DNA from: a virus
IMG/VR virus record: IMGVR_UViG_3300021197_001383
Location: 1 to 26,920 of that record
Direction: 5' to 3' (one strand)
Length of the DNA stretch: 26,920 nucleotides
Below are positions 8,195-17,700 of the stretch, one piece after another. The notes below the pieces were generated by a model that worked only from the letters and a program-made list of their open reading frames with translations, was not told the DNA's origin and searched no databases. The number at the start of each line of letters is the position of its first letter. Position 1 is the first letter of the stretch. Position numbers and translations under genes: made by a program.

Positions 8195-11100
8195 TCAGAA
8201 AGATGAAAGTGCTACTCGTTTCCATGTGTTGCCCTCAACACACACATAGAAGTGTGTGTTACTCCACGCAATATCTCCGGTGTTTCCAGTGTCCGAAGCA
8301 GATACAGGAATATCAGGTCCGGTTCCACCAGAACCTTCGTCAGAACCGAGTCGGAATCTTCCCTTCGCATCAAAACTTGCTCTCTCTATACCATCAGTAT
8401 CGAAAGACATCTTATTTGTACTGTGTGTATATTTGATCTGTCCTTCGTCTACATCACCGGCAGAGTTGTGGAATCTTACAGATCCTGTTTTGCTTCCTAG
8501 AGATCGAACTTCGATTGCAGGATCTCCGGTTCCGTGACATACTATCTTAGTATCTGAACCGTAAACATAGAGATCAGAGTCAACAGAGGCATCTGGATCT
8601 GTGCAACTTGAACCAACGGCAAGTTTACCAGAGAACGATCCTGTTGAACCGAAACTAATTCCTATCAACGATGCTGTTATACCATGAGATCTAAGTGAAC
8701 CCTTAACATCCAAAGATGCTCCGGGTGCGTTTGTGCCGATTCCAACATCGCCATCCATGTATGCAATATCGGGTGCATGATTTTCCCATTGTGAGAACGT
8801 GACACCTTGGAATGTTGTTCCGGAACTACCATCAGAAAGTAGTGCAGCAGATGCTCCAGCAGGCGCTCCTGTTGGTAAGGTATATCCGTCAGTTCCACTA
8901 TTGGTTACTTCGATAGATATTGTCTTCATTGTTCCCTGAACATCTAGAGATGCTCCGGGAGCAGTCGTACCGATACCGATTCTGTGTGCTGCGGAAGCAC
9001 CAGCAGAAACTCCAATCGTAAAGACTGGTTCGTTATCGTTTCCTGTTACGACTATACCTTCACCAGAAACTCCCTTAATTCGCATGAAGTTTTCTGTGGT
9101 GGAATCTTCGTAGATATTAATCTGTGCGGTTATTCCATCGAGTCGAATTCCATTTGTCAAACCACCACCAGAACCTCCGATGTGGAGTCTAGACTGTGGA
9201 TCTGAATTATTGATTCCGAGGAATCCGCCAGTTCCGAGACGCATTCGCTCAGTTCCTGTTACATCTACTGTACTCTGGGAAGCAGCAAAGATAAGATCTT
9301 CGCCGCTGTTTGGTCTGAGATCTCGGATCAGTGGTTTAAAATCATGATAACCATCGTCACCATCAGTATCGTAGATGAGAATGTCACCATCAGAAACTCC
9401 CGTGTCATACACGTTTGTAAGTTCACCGGCAGTCAGTGCTACATCAAGTCCATTGATGAGCGATGCTTTTGCTGCTGATGTGAGTTTGATGATGTAGTTC
9501 ACAACACCGTATGGTTGCATGTTGTTGTGACTGATACTCTCTCCTGTGTTATCCAATCCAAGTGAATCGAAGTCCGTTGAGATATTACCTTCGATTGGAA
9601 CATCACCAGTTCCATCCTCAGTTTGGAGATTCAGAGATCCTGCGCCGAATGATGCATTACCGATGATATTGAGTTCACCTACACTCGGATCTAGTGGGGT
9701 ATCGTCCGAATTACTGAAAATATCACTGATGGGCGCGTTCGGCATTGGGACACTGGAAGTAAATCTCCATCCTCCCCGATTCTCTCCCGAGAACCGCAAT
9801 CGGGACATCGCCCGTTGATTATTATTGTCACAATCACCACACACGACATAGTTATCAAGGAGATTATTGTTGGTTCTGAAGTTTGGTCTACCGACAAAGA
9901 TACCATCTGTAGTTCCATATTGTGGAGTGAAAAATTGACCGTCATCATTATTCGTGGACAGCGATTGTCCAACAACGTGAATGTGCTGCGGAACCTTGAG
10001 TCCTGTTGAGTTTACTGTTCCGCTTCCTGCGATCACGATTTCACTGAGGTTCATGGTAAGATTTGCTTCAATTGTTATCGAAGAATCGGCAGAAATTGCG
10101 TGGGTATGAACAGGAAGTTCTTGGACGGTAAGTTGATGAATTTCCTCACCACCTTCTTGTCCTAACTCATAGTTGTAGATAGTGTTTGACGTTCCACTAT
10201 CATTTCCGACTATGGTCCTACCACGAAGATCTGGTTTTCTAAATTCATTTGTTTCTTGTGACACAACATAGAAGGTTGCATTAATGTCATCACCGACTGG
10301 AATATTATTAGAAGTAATAATAGTTAGCGTAGAGTGTTCAACACCTGTGCTATCTGTATCTTCTAGTGCGGGAAATCTCAAAACCGGATTGTCTGGAACA
10401 AGAACAGTTCCACCTGCACCCGCAATTTGCTTGGTGAGATGATCAACTGTAACCGTCATTGTATTTGTAGATTCATCCCAATCAGTAATGTCACCAGTGA
10501 CAATTTCGGACTGTCCAAGTTCACCACCGATTGCATCGTAGATAAACGTGGATGAAACTCTACCGCCTAATAGTGAATATGGAGATAAATCTACATCAAA
10601 ACCATCCCGTCTCGCTATCACAAGTTTCTGTGTAAATCCGTATCGATTTCCGATGCGTGAATGAAGTTCGGGATATGATGTTGCAATTAAAGTTCCACCA
10701 TCACACATACTCCAACCATCTGGCACATCATTTTGTTCTCCTGCGTATGGTGCAATTACACCGGCAGGTTGAATACCTTCTAGACTTACTGTTGCTTCAC
10801 CACCAATAAGTGTGCCGATATAATTTGTTACTAAACCTTTACCTTGCTCAGTTCTTGTAAGCATAGGTTTAATGACTGTACCACCGGCAGTCGGTGGTGC
10901 GTCAATCAGTTTACCTTTAGATGTATCTGATAGGAACCATACTACCTTTGTTTCGTCATTAACTTCTTCCATTGCAGAAAGATCAATTTCACCCTGATAC
11001 ACAAGGGTAAATTGACTTGTGCTGAGTACCTTTTCAATCACACCAGATACTTCTGCGTTAATAGCAGAATTTGCTTGTGCCCCGGTGAATCCAGAAGTGG

Positions 11101-11218
11101 CAACATCCCAACGAACAACGTCCCCAGCAACAAATCCGTGTGTTGCTTGGGTTATGTTGTTCCGGATGGACTTTCCATCTGCGGATGCTGTTTGTAATTT
11201 AAATGCACTATATGCCAC
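8195..11218 (-). CDS. Tail-collar (short tail fibre gp12-like) domain fibre protein, 1007 aa
   Basis: A phage tail-collar domain is clear: QPAGVIAPYAG with VPDGWSMCDGGTL and SYPELHSRIGNRYG (150-195), RKPDLRGRTIVGN (about 327-345), LPVHTHAIS (about 370) and NNMQPYGVVNYIIKL (about 563-577). In T4, gp12 uses such a domain to grip the host surface. Residues 24-140 are a separate domain found twice more in the upstream 1118-aa protein. The C-terminal third has fibre repeats of the form (V/I)GIGTxAPGASLDV(Q/K)G at about 745-760 and 824-840. It ends in the common phage motif HFYVCVEGNTWKRVALSSF. The start codon is GTG, the only non-ATG start among the called genes, with GGAG about 10 nt upstream. 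At three times the length of gp12 it looks like a gp12/long-fibre hybrid. Confidence 0.87.
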   Translation of the reverse strand: MAYSAFKLQTASADGKSIRNNITQATHGFVAGDVVRWDVATSGFTGAQANSAINAEVSGVIEKVLSTSQFTLVYQGEIDLSAMEEVNDETKVVWFLSDTSKGKLIDAPPTAGGTVIKPMLTRTEQGKGLVTNYIGTLIGGEATVSLEGIQPAGVIAPYAGEQNDVPDGWSMCDGGTLIATSYPELHSRIGNRYGFTQKLVIARRDGFDVDLSPYSLLGGRVSSTFIYDAIGGELGQSEIVTGDITDWDESTNTMTVTVDHLTKQIAGAGGTVLVPDNPVLRFPALEDTDSTGVEHSTLTIITSNNIPVGDDINATFYVVSQETNEFRKPDLRGRTIVGNDSGTSNTIYNYELGQEGGEEIHQLTVQELPVHTHAISADSSITIEANLTMNLSEIVIAGSGTVNSTGLKVPQHIHVVGQSLSTNNDDGQFFTPQYGTTDGIFVGRPNFRTNNNLLDNYVVCGDCDNNNQRAMSRLRFSGENRGGWRFTSSVPMPNAPISDIFSNSDDTPLDPSVGELNIIGNASFGAGSLNLQTEDGTGDVPIEGNISTDFDSLGLDNTGESISHNNMQPYGVVNYIIKLTSAAKASLINGLDVALTAGELTNVYDTGVSDGDILIYDTDGDDGYHDFKPLIRDLRPNSGEDLIFAASQSTVDVTGTERMRLGTGGFLGINNSDPQSRLHIGGSGGGLTNGIRLDGITAQINIYEDSTTENFMRIKGVSGEGIVVTGNDNEPVFTIGVSAGASAAHRIGIGTTAPGASLDVQGTMKTISIEVTNSGTDGYTLPTGAPAGASAALLSDGSSGTTFQGVTFSQWENHAPDIAYMDGDVGIGTNAPGASLDVKGSLRSHGITASLIGISFGSTGSFSGKLAVGSSCTDPDASVDSDLYVYGSDTKIVCHGTGDPAIEVRSLGSKTGSVRFHNSAGDVDEGQIKYTHSTNKMSFDTDGIERASFDAKGRFRLGSDEGSGGTGPDIPVSASDTGNTGDIAWSNTHFYVCVEGNTWKRVALSSF
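8237..8260. repeat. Perfect 9-bp inverted repeat (hairpin) near the 3' end of the collar fibre gene
   Basis: The arms aacacacac (8237-8245) and gtgtgtgtt (8252-8260) are perfectly complementary around a 6-nt loop. The hairpin is about 40 nt before the stop codon, within the conserved C-terminal motif coding for HFYVCVEGN. No T-run follows on the minus strand, so it is not a standard intrinsic terminator. It may simply reflect the codons for this peptide. Confidence 0.4.
8701..8977 (-). repeat. Two imperfect ~43-nt direct repeats coding GIGTxAPGASLDV(K/Q)G
   Basis: The copies lie at 8701-8743 and 8935-8977, sharing a core atgctccggg with diverged flanks. Each encodes the glycine/threonine turn and LDV strand typical of phage tail-fibre repeats. 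They are ancient, diverged coding repeats rather than a recent duplication. Confidence 0.6.
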
Positions 11219-11240
11219 TTGGTATTATCTCCGTGTTATA

Positions 11241-14200
11241 CTATTTAGTAATATCATTCTTGAGTTCTGCATCGAATTCGTATTCAGCAAGGTATGTGGT
11301 ATCAATGGTCACTGTTCCAGTATACTTCCTAGAAGGCATAAAACCTCTCTTTGTCAGGACTTGTACACCACCATAACCAAACGTCATGTCACCAACCGAT
11401 GCTGTTCCCATCCCGGATCCGTCAACAATTGAAGTTGCTTTGACACAAGTTGGATTGATTCTCATCGGGGTTGCAAAGGTTGTGTAATTTCCGTATGTTC
11501 CCTGAATAGCAATGCTTGCGTTGTCAGCAGTTTCTTCACCTACAACACCATTCCAACCACTCTGTGCAATCTGATAATACCTCTGACATGCTTCGAGATC
11601 GATTTCAAAAATTGGTGTCTGGAAGTTGGTTGCTTGCTGTCCGTGTTCTACCTGAACCTGTGCGAGTGATAAGATACCATCATATGTCAGTCCGGTGGCA
11701 AATCCCTCAAGAGTTGCACCTAGTGAACTAGTAAATGATGCATTGTTATCACTAGAGTGAGTAATATATTTAAGATCAAAGAATGATGTGTCACCAATAC
11801 TAGTTCCTTGCAAGAATGCAGGTAATGATACTGTATGTGTAAACTTGTTCCAATCTGTACCAAGTCCAATATCTTGCACATGAACAGCGTTTCCTTCTGC
11901 GGTATTGCCAAGTGCTTGGTAGTCTTGAACAACTGCCACTCGAACATTTCCTGTTTTGGTTCCCTTTGCCCAATAACTAATGGTTACGTCTTTGTTCGCA
12001 AATCTACGGACGTTTTCAATTCTTTGTCCTACAGAAACAGTAGATTTATTTTCATTTCCAAAATTGGCATCAATATATCCTTGGAAGTTCAAGTAATGCT
12101 TAGGGTATCCGGGGACTGCTGTTTGTGCATCCAAGAATGTTCCTTGAGACATACCACCAATAATATTAGAAACAGATCCCGATGATGTTAAATCTGGAAT
12201 TACTTCTGCATTAAATCTATCTGCATGGAATGTATCATACTTGGATCCATCAGATGGGAAGTTCGTGCTTAAAGTTGTTGGAGCAGTGCCTCTCTGCCAG
12301 TGATCGAAGTTACTGTTGATGATAAGGTTTCTTCCCTGTCGTCCAACAACAGGAGGAACCACTAAACCACCGTCTTCGATAAAGTATCCGAGGACTTCGA
12401 CTTGTAGACTAATTACTGAGGTAAACGCAGCCACACCACTTTCTACTTCATGTGGTTTTCCAATAGAAACTGCTATCTGTCCATTTGGATTTGAATTTTC
12501 AATTGGAATGATCTTAGTAAAAATCTGTCCTTCAACATTGAAATTTTGCATACCAGCATCCCGAACTGACATGGATGCAATATTTTCAGTAGTTTCAAAG
12601 TTGTTTGGGAAGTTTGCATTTGGAACATCGCAATAAATTTCTTCTTGACGACCAGCACCTCTTTGTTTCACGTTGACTCGTACCATCATATGCGTGGCAT
12701 TTGTCGGTGGTGTTATCTTTGTGAAGTAGTCACTGATGCTCGACCATCCGCTCGGATTGTTTGTATATGAGTTGTTGACTCGATTAGGATCCTGTGCATT
12801 ATCACTAGATTCTGCTGTTCGACTGAAGAACAATCTGAACTTTTCATATGATGAGATTGAGTTGTCAAACGGAGATGGATTTGTTCCTGATGCTAGGAAT
12901 GGCAGAGGAGCAATTTCGGTGCCGTTTTTAAAAATCATCTTGGTATTTCTTTGTCCCTCGGTTGGGAAGAAAGTCTTACCTGTTAATGATCCGGTCTCTT
13001 CTGCATCCGAACCCGGTCCAGTCGGGGGCGCAGTATTTGTGGTGATTCTTCTGCCAACATATGAAAGAACCAAACCCCGTGTGTTTGATGTCGCAATGAA
13101 CATTGGTTTCTTAACCATACCCAGAGTTCTTGGATACTCAAGTCCAAGACTGCTTGATGAAGAAGCAGCAGTATTTGAGGTTAAGAAGTATACTCTTCCC
13201 GGTTCATATGTGTGGGGACCGTCTACAAGATCAACCCACCCTGAGTTTGTTAGATAGAATGCATCAGAAGATCCAGAAGCAGGAGTCACAACCTCACTGA
13301 TAATTCCTTGTGTTTCAGCATCAACTTCATTATTTGCTTGTGCTTTTTGATAAGTACCAAAAGGTTGTGCTGAGTTCGTGATACCCGTATCAAATTTCAT
13401 CACATCACCAACGGTGAATCCGTGATTTTCTTGATTAACAAGAAGTCGGTTTCCTTGTGCAACCACACCAGTCTCAATGGACTCTGCAATTTCACCACCA
13501 ATATAACTTACGACGAATCCTGTATCCCCGGTCATACCAATCATCATTGGTTTTCTAACAAAACCAACCTGAGAATCAACTGGTGGGTTCTGCGAAAGCA
13601 TTCCCGTAGCACCAGATGAAAGGAAGTATGCTTTACCAATTTCTAATGTATATCCAGAAGAAACATTATCGATGATCCTATCGAAGTTTCCTCTTACTTC
13701 ACCTTGGAATGTAATGTCGAATGTTGTGTCGTCAATTACATCAGAAACAATACCAACTGCTTCTGCTTGTTCTTTATTTGCAGCATAGGCCGCAGTAAAT
13801 CCATTTCCGGTTGGTCTGACTGGCATACCAAAGGAAAGACCGTGTGCAGATGCTGTAGTTACTCTCTTCTTGTTAATGCCGTGGTAGAAGTGTGCAAAAC
13901 CATCTTCCGAAATTTCAGCAATATCGATGGGATTTGCTAATGTCGTGTTGTCATATTGAAGAGAAACACTTCGGTGATCTCTAGTTATTCCACCGGCGTT
14001 GGTGTGTCCGGGTGATGCAGTAAACCCAAGGATCATGACTTCGCATGATTCGCCACCACCGATATGAATATTACCAGCAGTTCCTGTAACCAGGCCTCTA
14101 CCATCACCAAATTCTATATTTTCGTTTGTTGTCCATGCACCAGTGTGACCACATGTACCAACTTGATGTGGTTTCCATAACCATCCAGCACTGGGCCCAT

Positions 14201-14597
14201 CACTTCTTGCAATGATAATACCACCACCACCGGCAGTTAAAATTTCTGAGTCTGCACTACAACCAGTTCCGCCACTCTCATACGTTCCACCAAGAACTAG
14301 ATTATAGTCTGCAACAGTAACATTGGTGGAATGCATCGTGGTCATTTGACCAAGGATCGTAACCTCTCCACCGAATGTAACACCCTTCTCCACATAACCA
14401 GAGTGTTCTACTGCAAAAACACCATTGACATCAACACCAACAGAAATACCATCAGCAGAAATCCCAGTATACAATTTCAGTCTGTTTAGTTTGTCGATGA
14501 TATCTTCGTTGGTAATTCTTCTCCACTCTTGGAAGGTATCACCCAACGAAACATCTGTAATTTCGTATGTGTTAAACTGTGGTCCGGTGCTAGACAT
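11241..14597 (-). CDS. Multidomain tail fibre/structural protein, 1118 aa
   Basis: The N-terminus (NTYEITDVSLGDTFQEWRRI, then TNEDIIDKLNRLKLY) resembles the attachment segment of marine T4-like fibres. It is followed by a VTILGQMTTMHSTNVTVADY block and LVLGG, a widespread phage fibre module. Residues about 240-370 and 378-518 are two copies of one domain (HGLSFGMPV/HGFTVGDVM to FVVSYIGGEI/LVLSYVGRRI); a third copy starts the next fibre. Residues about 540-740 are beta-rich and unnamed. From about 750 a carbohydrate-binding-like module starts (RNLIINSNFDHWQRG) and closes with LAQVQVEHGQQATNF and ACQRYYQIA at about 1002, paralogous to the 407-aa protein. An AGAGGA Shine-Dalgarno lies about 10 nt before the ATG. 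The gene follows the 62-aa gene by 3 nt. Host recognition is inferred. Confidence 0.85.
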   Translation of the reverse strand: MSSTGPQFNTYEITDVSLGDTFQEWRRITNEDIIDKLNRLKLYTGISADGISVGVDVNGVFAVEHSGYVEKGVTFGGEVTILGQMTTMHSTNVTVADYNLVLGGTYESGGTGCSADSEILTAGGGGIIIARSDGPSAGWLWKPHQVGTCGHTGAWTTNENIEFGDGRGLVTGTAGNIHIGGGESCEVMILGFTASPGHTNAGGITRDHRSVSLQYDNTTLANPIDIAEISEDGFAHFYHGINKKRVTTASAHGLSFGMPVRPTGNGFTAAYAANKEQAEAVGIVSDVIDDTTFDITFQGEVRGNFDRIIDNVSSGYTLEIGKAYFLSSGATGMLSQNPPVDSQVGFVRKPMMIGMTGDTGFVVSYIGGEIAESIETGVVAQGNRLLVNQENHGFTVGDVMKFDTGITNSAQPFGTYQKAQANNEVDAETQGIISEVVTPASGSSDAFYLTNSGWVDLVDGPHTYEPGRVYFLTSNTAASSSSSLGLEYPRTLGMVKKPMFIATSNTRGLVLSYVGRRITTNTAPPTGPGSDAEETGSLTGKTFFPTEGQRNTKMIFKNGTEIAPLPFLASGTNPSPFDNSISSYEKFRLFFSRTAESSDNAQDPNRVNNSYTNNPSGWSSISDYFTKITPPTNATHMMVRVNVKQRGAGRQEEIYCDVPNANFPNNFETTENIASMSVRDAGMQNFNVEGQIFTKIIPIENSNPNGQIAVSIGKPHEVESGVAAFTSVISLQVEVLGYFIEDGGLVVPPVVGRQGRNLIINSNFDHWQRGTAPTTLSTNFPSDGSKYDTFHADRFNAEVIPDLTSSGSVSNIIGGMSQGTFLDAQTAVPGYPKHYLNFQGYIDANFGNENKSTVSVGQRIENVRRFANKDVTISYWAKGTKTGNVRVAVVQDYQALGNTAEGNAVHVQDIGLGTDWNKFTHTVSLPAFLQGTSIGDTSFFDLKYITHSSDNNASFTSSLGATLEGFATGLTYDGILSLAQVQVEHGQQATNFQTPIFEIDLEACQRYYQIAQSGWNGVVGEETADNASIAIQGTYGNYTTFATPMRINPTCVKATSIVDGSGMGTASVGDMTFGYGGVQVLTKRGFMPSRKYTGTVTIDTTYLAEYEFDAELKNDITK

Positions 14598-14600
14598 TTA

Positions 14601-14789
14601 TTAGTTTTCCTCTTTGATTAAATCACGGAGCAGAGTTTTGAGATAATCTACCTCTTGCCTTAGATTATGTATGTCTTTTTTCTGCCTTCTTTTTTCCAAT
14701 GCTTCGTTCATCTTTGTTTTATTAACAAGAATCAAAGCACCAGTTTCTAAATCCCGTTCATAATTTTTATTGTCAGTTTTTGCTCTCAT
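14601..14789 (-). CDS. Small coiled-coil protein, 62 aa
   Basis: The product is highly charged. It starts MRAKTDNKNYERDLETGALI and ends in a likely coiled coil (about residues 28-60) with leucine/isoleucine heptads in KDIHNLRQEVDYLKTLLRDL. The ATG overlaps the stop of the 1751-aa gene (ATGA), which suggests coupling, and the fibre gene starts 3 nt after its TAA. Small genes of this kind are common at this spot in marine T4-like phages; I cannot assign a function. A fibre-assembly chaperone role, by analogy with T4 gp57A (also a small helical protein), is possible but purely inferential. The two tight junctions support it being a real gene. Confidence 0.8.
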   Translation of the reverse strand: MRAKTDNKNYERDLETGALILVNKTKMNEALEKRRQKKDIHNLRQEVDYLKTLLRDLIKEEN

Positions 14790-17700
14790 ATCAATGCCAC
14801 CACTCGAAGATCTTTAACTTGTGGTACAACTGTAGTATCTTCAGAGAACATGAGAACCTTAATCTGTAAGGTTGAAAATGCCTGGACATCCTTTAATAAT
14901 TTATAACTTGTTTCTGTAAACTCAAATGGATTGTCTGTTTCTGTTACTTCATTTACTTGTTCTAATTGATAGAAAGGTTCTTCTGCAATTTCTTTATATG
15001 TTGTGGGCGGTAATGTCCGACAATATACCTCAATTGTTGTGCCAATCGGTCGATTGAGATCTAACATTACTCGAACATCATCTCCGTTTTCTTGGAGTTT
15101 GATTGATCGAGTCAAGTACCTAGCAACCGCAGAATCTGTGTAAGTTCCGGAACCAGTATATTCTCCACCACCAGAAGCGTCGTTAACAATATTTTCTACG
15201 GTAATAACAGTAAGATTTTTCGTATCAACAACAGGAGTTATGGTGGATGAGGATGGATTCGAAATTTCAATTGTGTGCGTTGTTTGTTGTTCGGAAGATC
15301 CACCCGTAGCAGCAATGAGTTGACTGTTTGGGAACGTGTAGTTTTGATTTTGTGGTACTTGGAAAGTAGTAGATGAAGTACCAAAAGTCAATTTGTGAAC
15401 TACGGATGTACTCGGTAAAATTAATTCGTTCGATATAATTTTTGTGAGGTTGACATTAGTAGGTACGCCAGGTTCAGACAAATTGATTTGAAGTGTTCCC
15501 GGTGCAGTTGTAAATACGCACCGATTGATTTCACACATAAGTGAGGTCGAAGTATCTTCCTCTGCAACATTTGTATTCTGTGGTAAGAAAAGACTTCCCA
15601 TATTCGGGTGCTTAGTAATAATATTACCAGTCAGAGAATCTTCTAAACCAACATTACCTGTATAAACTTTATAGTCATCTGTATTAGACACTATACTTAA
15701 TGAATAGTTTCCGGGTTGTAGATATACTGGTGACGAGAATTTGAAGTTTGTTGCACTTGGGACATCATTACCAATTATAACTTCACTTGGATATAGAGTA
15801 ACTTCCGAGAAAGGAATGATTGACGAAGCAGATGGGTATCCGCTGACAGTTGGTCTGATCTGTATTGTTACTGGTAAGGTTTCAGACTTACTGGAAAAGT
15901 ATAGATTTATATCGTTTAAGAATACACCATTTGAATGGAGATTGGAGGACACTGTAAAGATCTGTGATAATGGATCGATCCACTGTGTTTCCAATGATAG
16001 GTTGAGTGAGTCCTCTCTAGTGTATACATCGCGGACGATCTTTTCGCTAGTTACTGTTTGTCTTCGGAGAACAAGTGGTCGAGTAGCACTGAATGTAGTG
16101 TCGGTTGTACTCTGTACACCTTGTGCATAGAAAACTCCTTCTGCTGAAGTCTCTGCATCTGCGGCAGTGTTTGTTGACGAGTCAGTAAGTCTAAAGACCT
16201 TCTCTCCAGTCAGATACTTCTTTGGAGGAACAGCAAACTGGAGATTATCAATTTTACCGAAAGAATCGGTTTGGATTGTACCACCAAGAGAACCACCAGT
16301 AGGAGTACAGAATTGACTTACATCGTCACCATCAAAGAATGGAATTACAATTGAATTTGGTTTTAGATTTTCTGCTTTGATCGTTAGTGTTGAAGATCTA
16401 ATGAATGGCACGACACTTACATCGATAACCTTATCGTTTACTCGTTTCTTTAATGTATCAGGAACACTACCCAGTCTAATATTAAGTCTAGACTTTCTTT
16501 GATCTATAGTCTTTGCGATGTTTGATACAGAAGAAACATTCTTCTCAATTCGAGATGCAATGAATATGTCGGAGTTTGTTCTTCTCGCTTGCTCTAGGAA
16601 TCGCTCACCAACAACATTCTGTAGTTTGTCGTCGATGTTTTCAATACCAGACCAAATACTAGACCATTCATTCCACTGAGTTCCGAATCCTCTGGAATCA
16701 TTAAAGTTGTTAACCTTCCAGTTATCATTGGAACCCATGTCATTAATTTTAACGACTGGACGAACTGATGTAGAGAACCATTGATCTGATGGTGGATCAA
16801 TTTCCAAACGACCAATCCAGTTAATTAAGTCAAACTGATTTACAGAAATAAATCCGTTACTAAGAGATTGAGATACAATCGGTTGGGTGTCTGTTATCTT
16901 TGAGTGAATGAGTCCATCACTTGATTGTTGTAGATTATCCCCGATTACTAATGTCGTGGTATCAAGAGCATGATTTGTTTCTGCAAATCCGGGTCTAAGA
17001 GTGGAATTTTCGTAATCAATCGAGCAGGCATATTTACTATCTGCTACATCGCCGAGTCCATGTCCCGCGAATGTATCTACTACGATTCCAACCTTCTCAC
17101 CAATAACACCGGGTTCCGTACTCTTTTCTATATCCATTGCTTCGATTTCATTTTCGATCAAGGATAGTTTGGTGTAAATTTCTAGATCATCAACTCGCTT
17201 CTCAACTCTACCAATATCTGACATTGTGTATCGATTGTTTTCGATATACTTAACTGCAACATCGGATGCATTGTGCGTGTATGGTGGCATCGCAATTGTG
17301 TATAGGGTCATCGAATCTGGTCTGTCTGCGGGTGCGACTGGTGAAAGATCCGGGACACCTTCGATGATATCAAAGTTAATATCATCACCAAAAGTTTGTC
17401 TTGCGACAATTTTGTCGATTCTTGCTTGGTAGTATGTGTGTGATTCTTCTATACTCACCAGATTATCTTCTGGAACAACATGACCACCAAGTTCGTCGCC
17501 CACAGGACCACTATGTCGGAAATCGATACATGATGCAAGAGAAGTTGTTTTACCTAAACTATTACTTGCAAACAGAGGAATGTCACCATAAGTAATACCA
17601 GCATAGGATTCTACAGTAAACGGACCAACCGATCCACTGTGCTGGAAATAATCATATGTTACTCCGAATGGAAGACTCAATATTCCGGTCGCAGGGTTAT

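Noticed and set aside
8237-8260. Intrinsic transcription terminator
   Set aside because: The stem is good, but no T-run follows on the coding strand and it lies inside a coding sequence.
12736-13257. 173-codon plus-strand open frame opposite the 1118-aa fibre gene
   Set aside because: It is fully antisense to the duplicated-domain region, which has strong protein-level repeats; no ribosome-binding site or family motif is visible.
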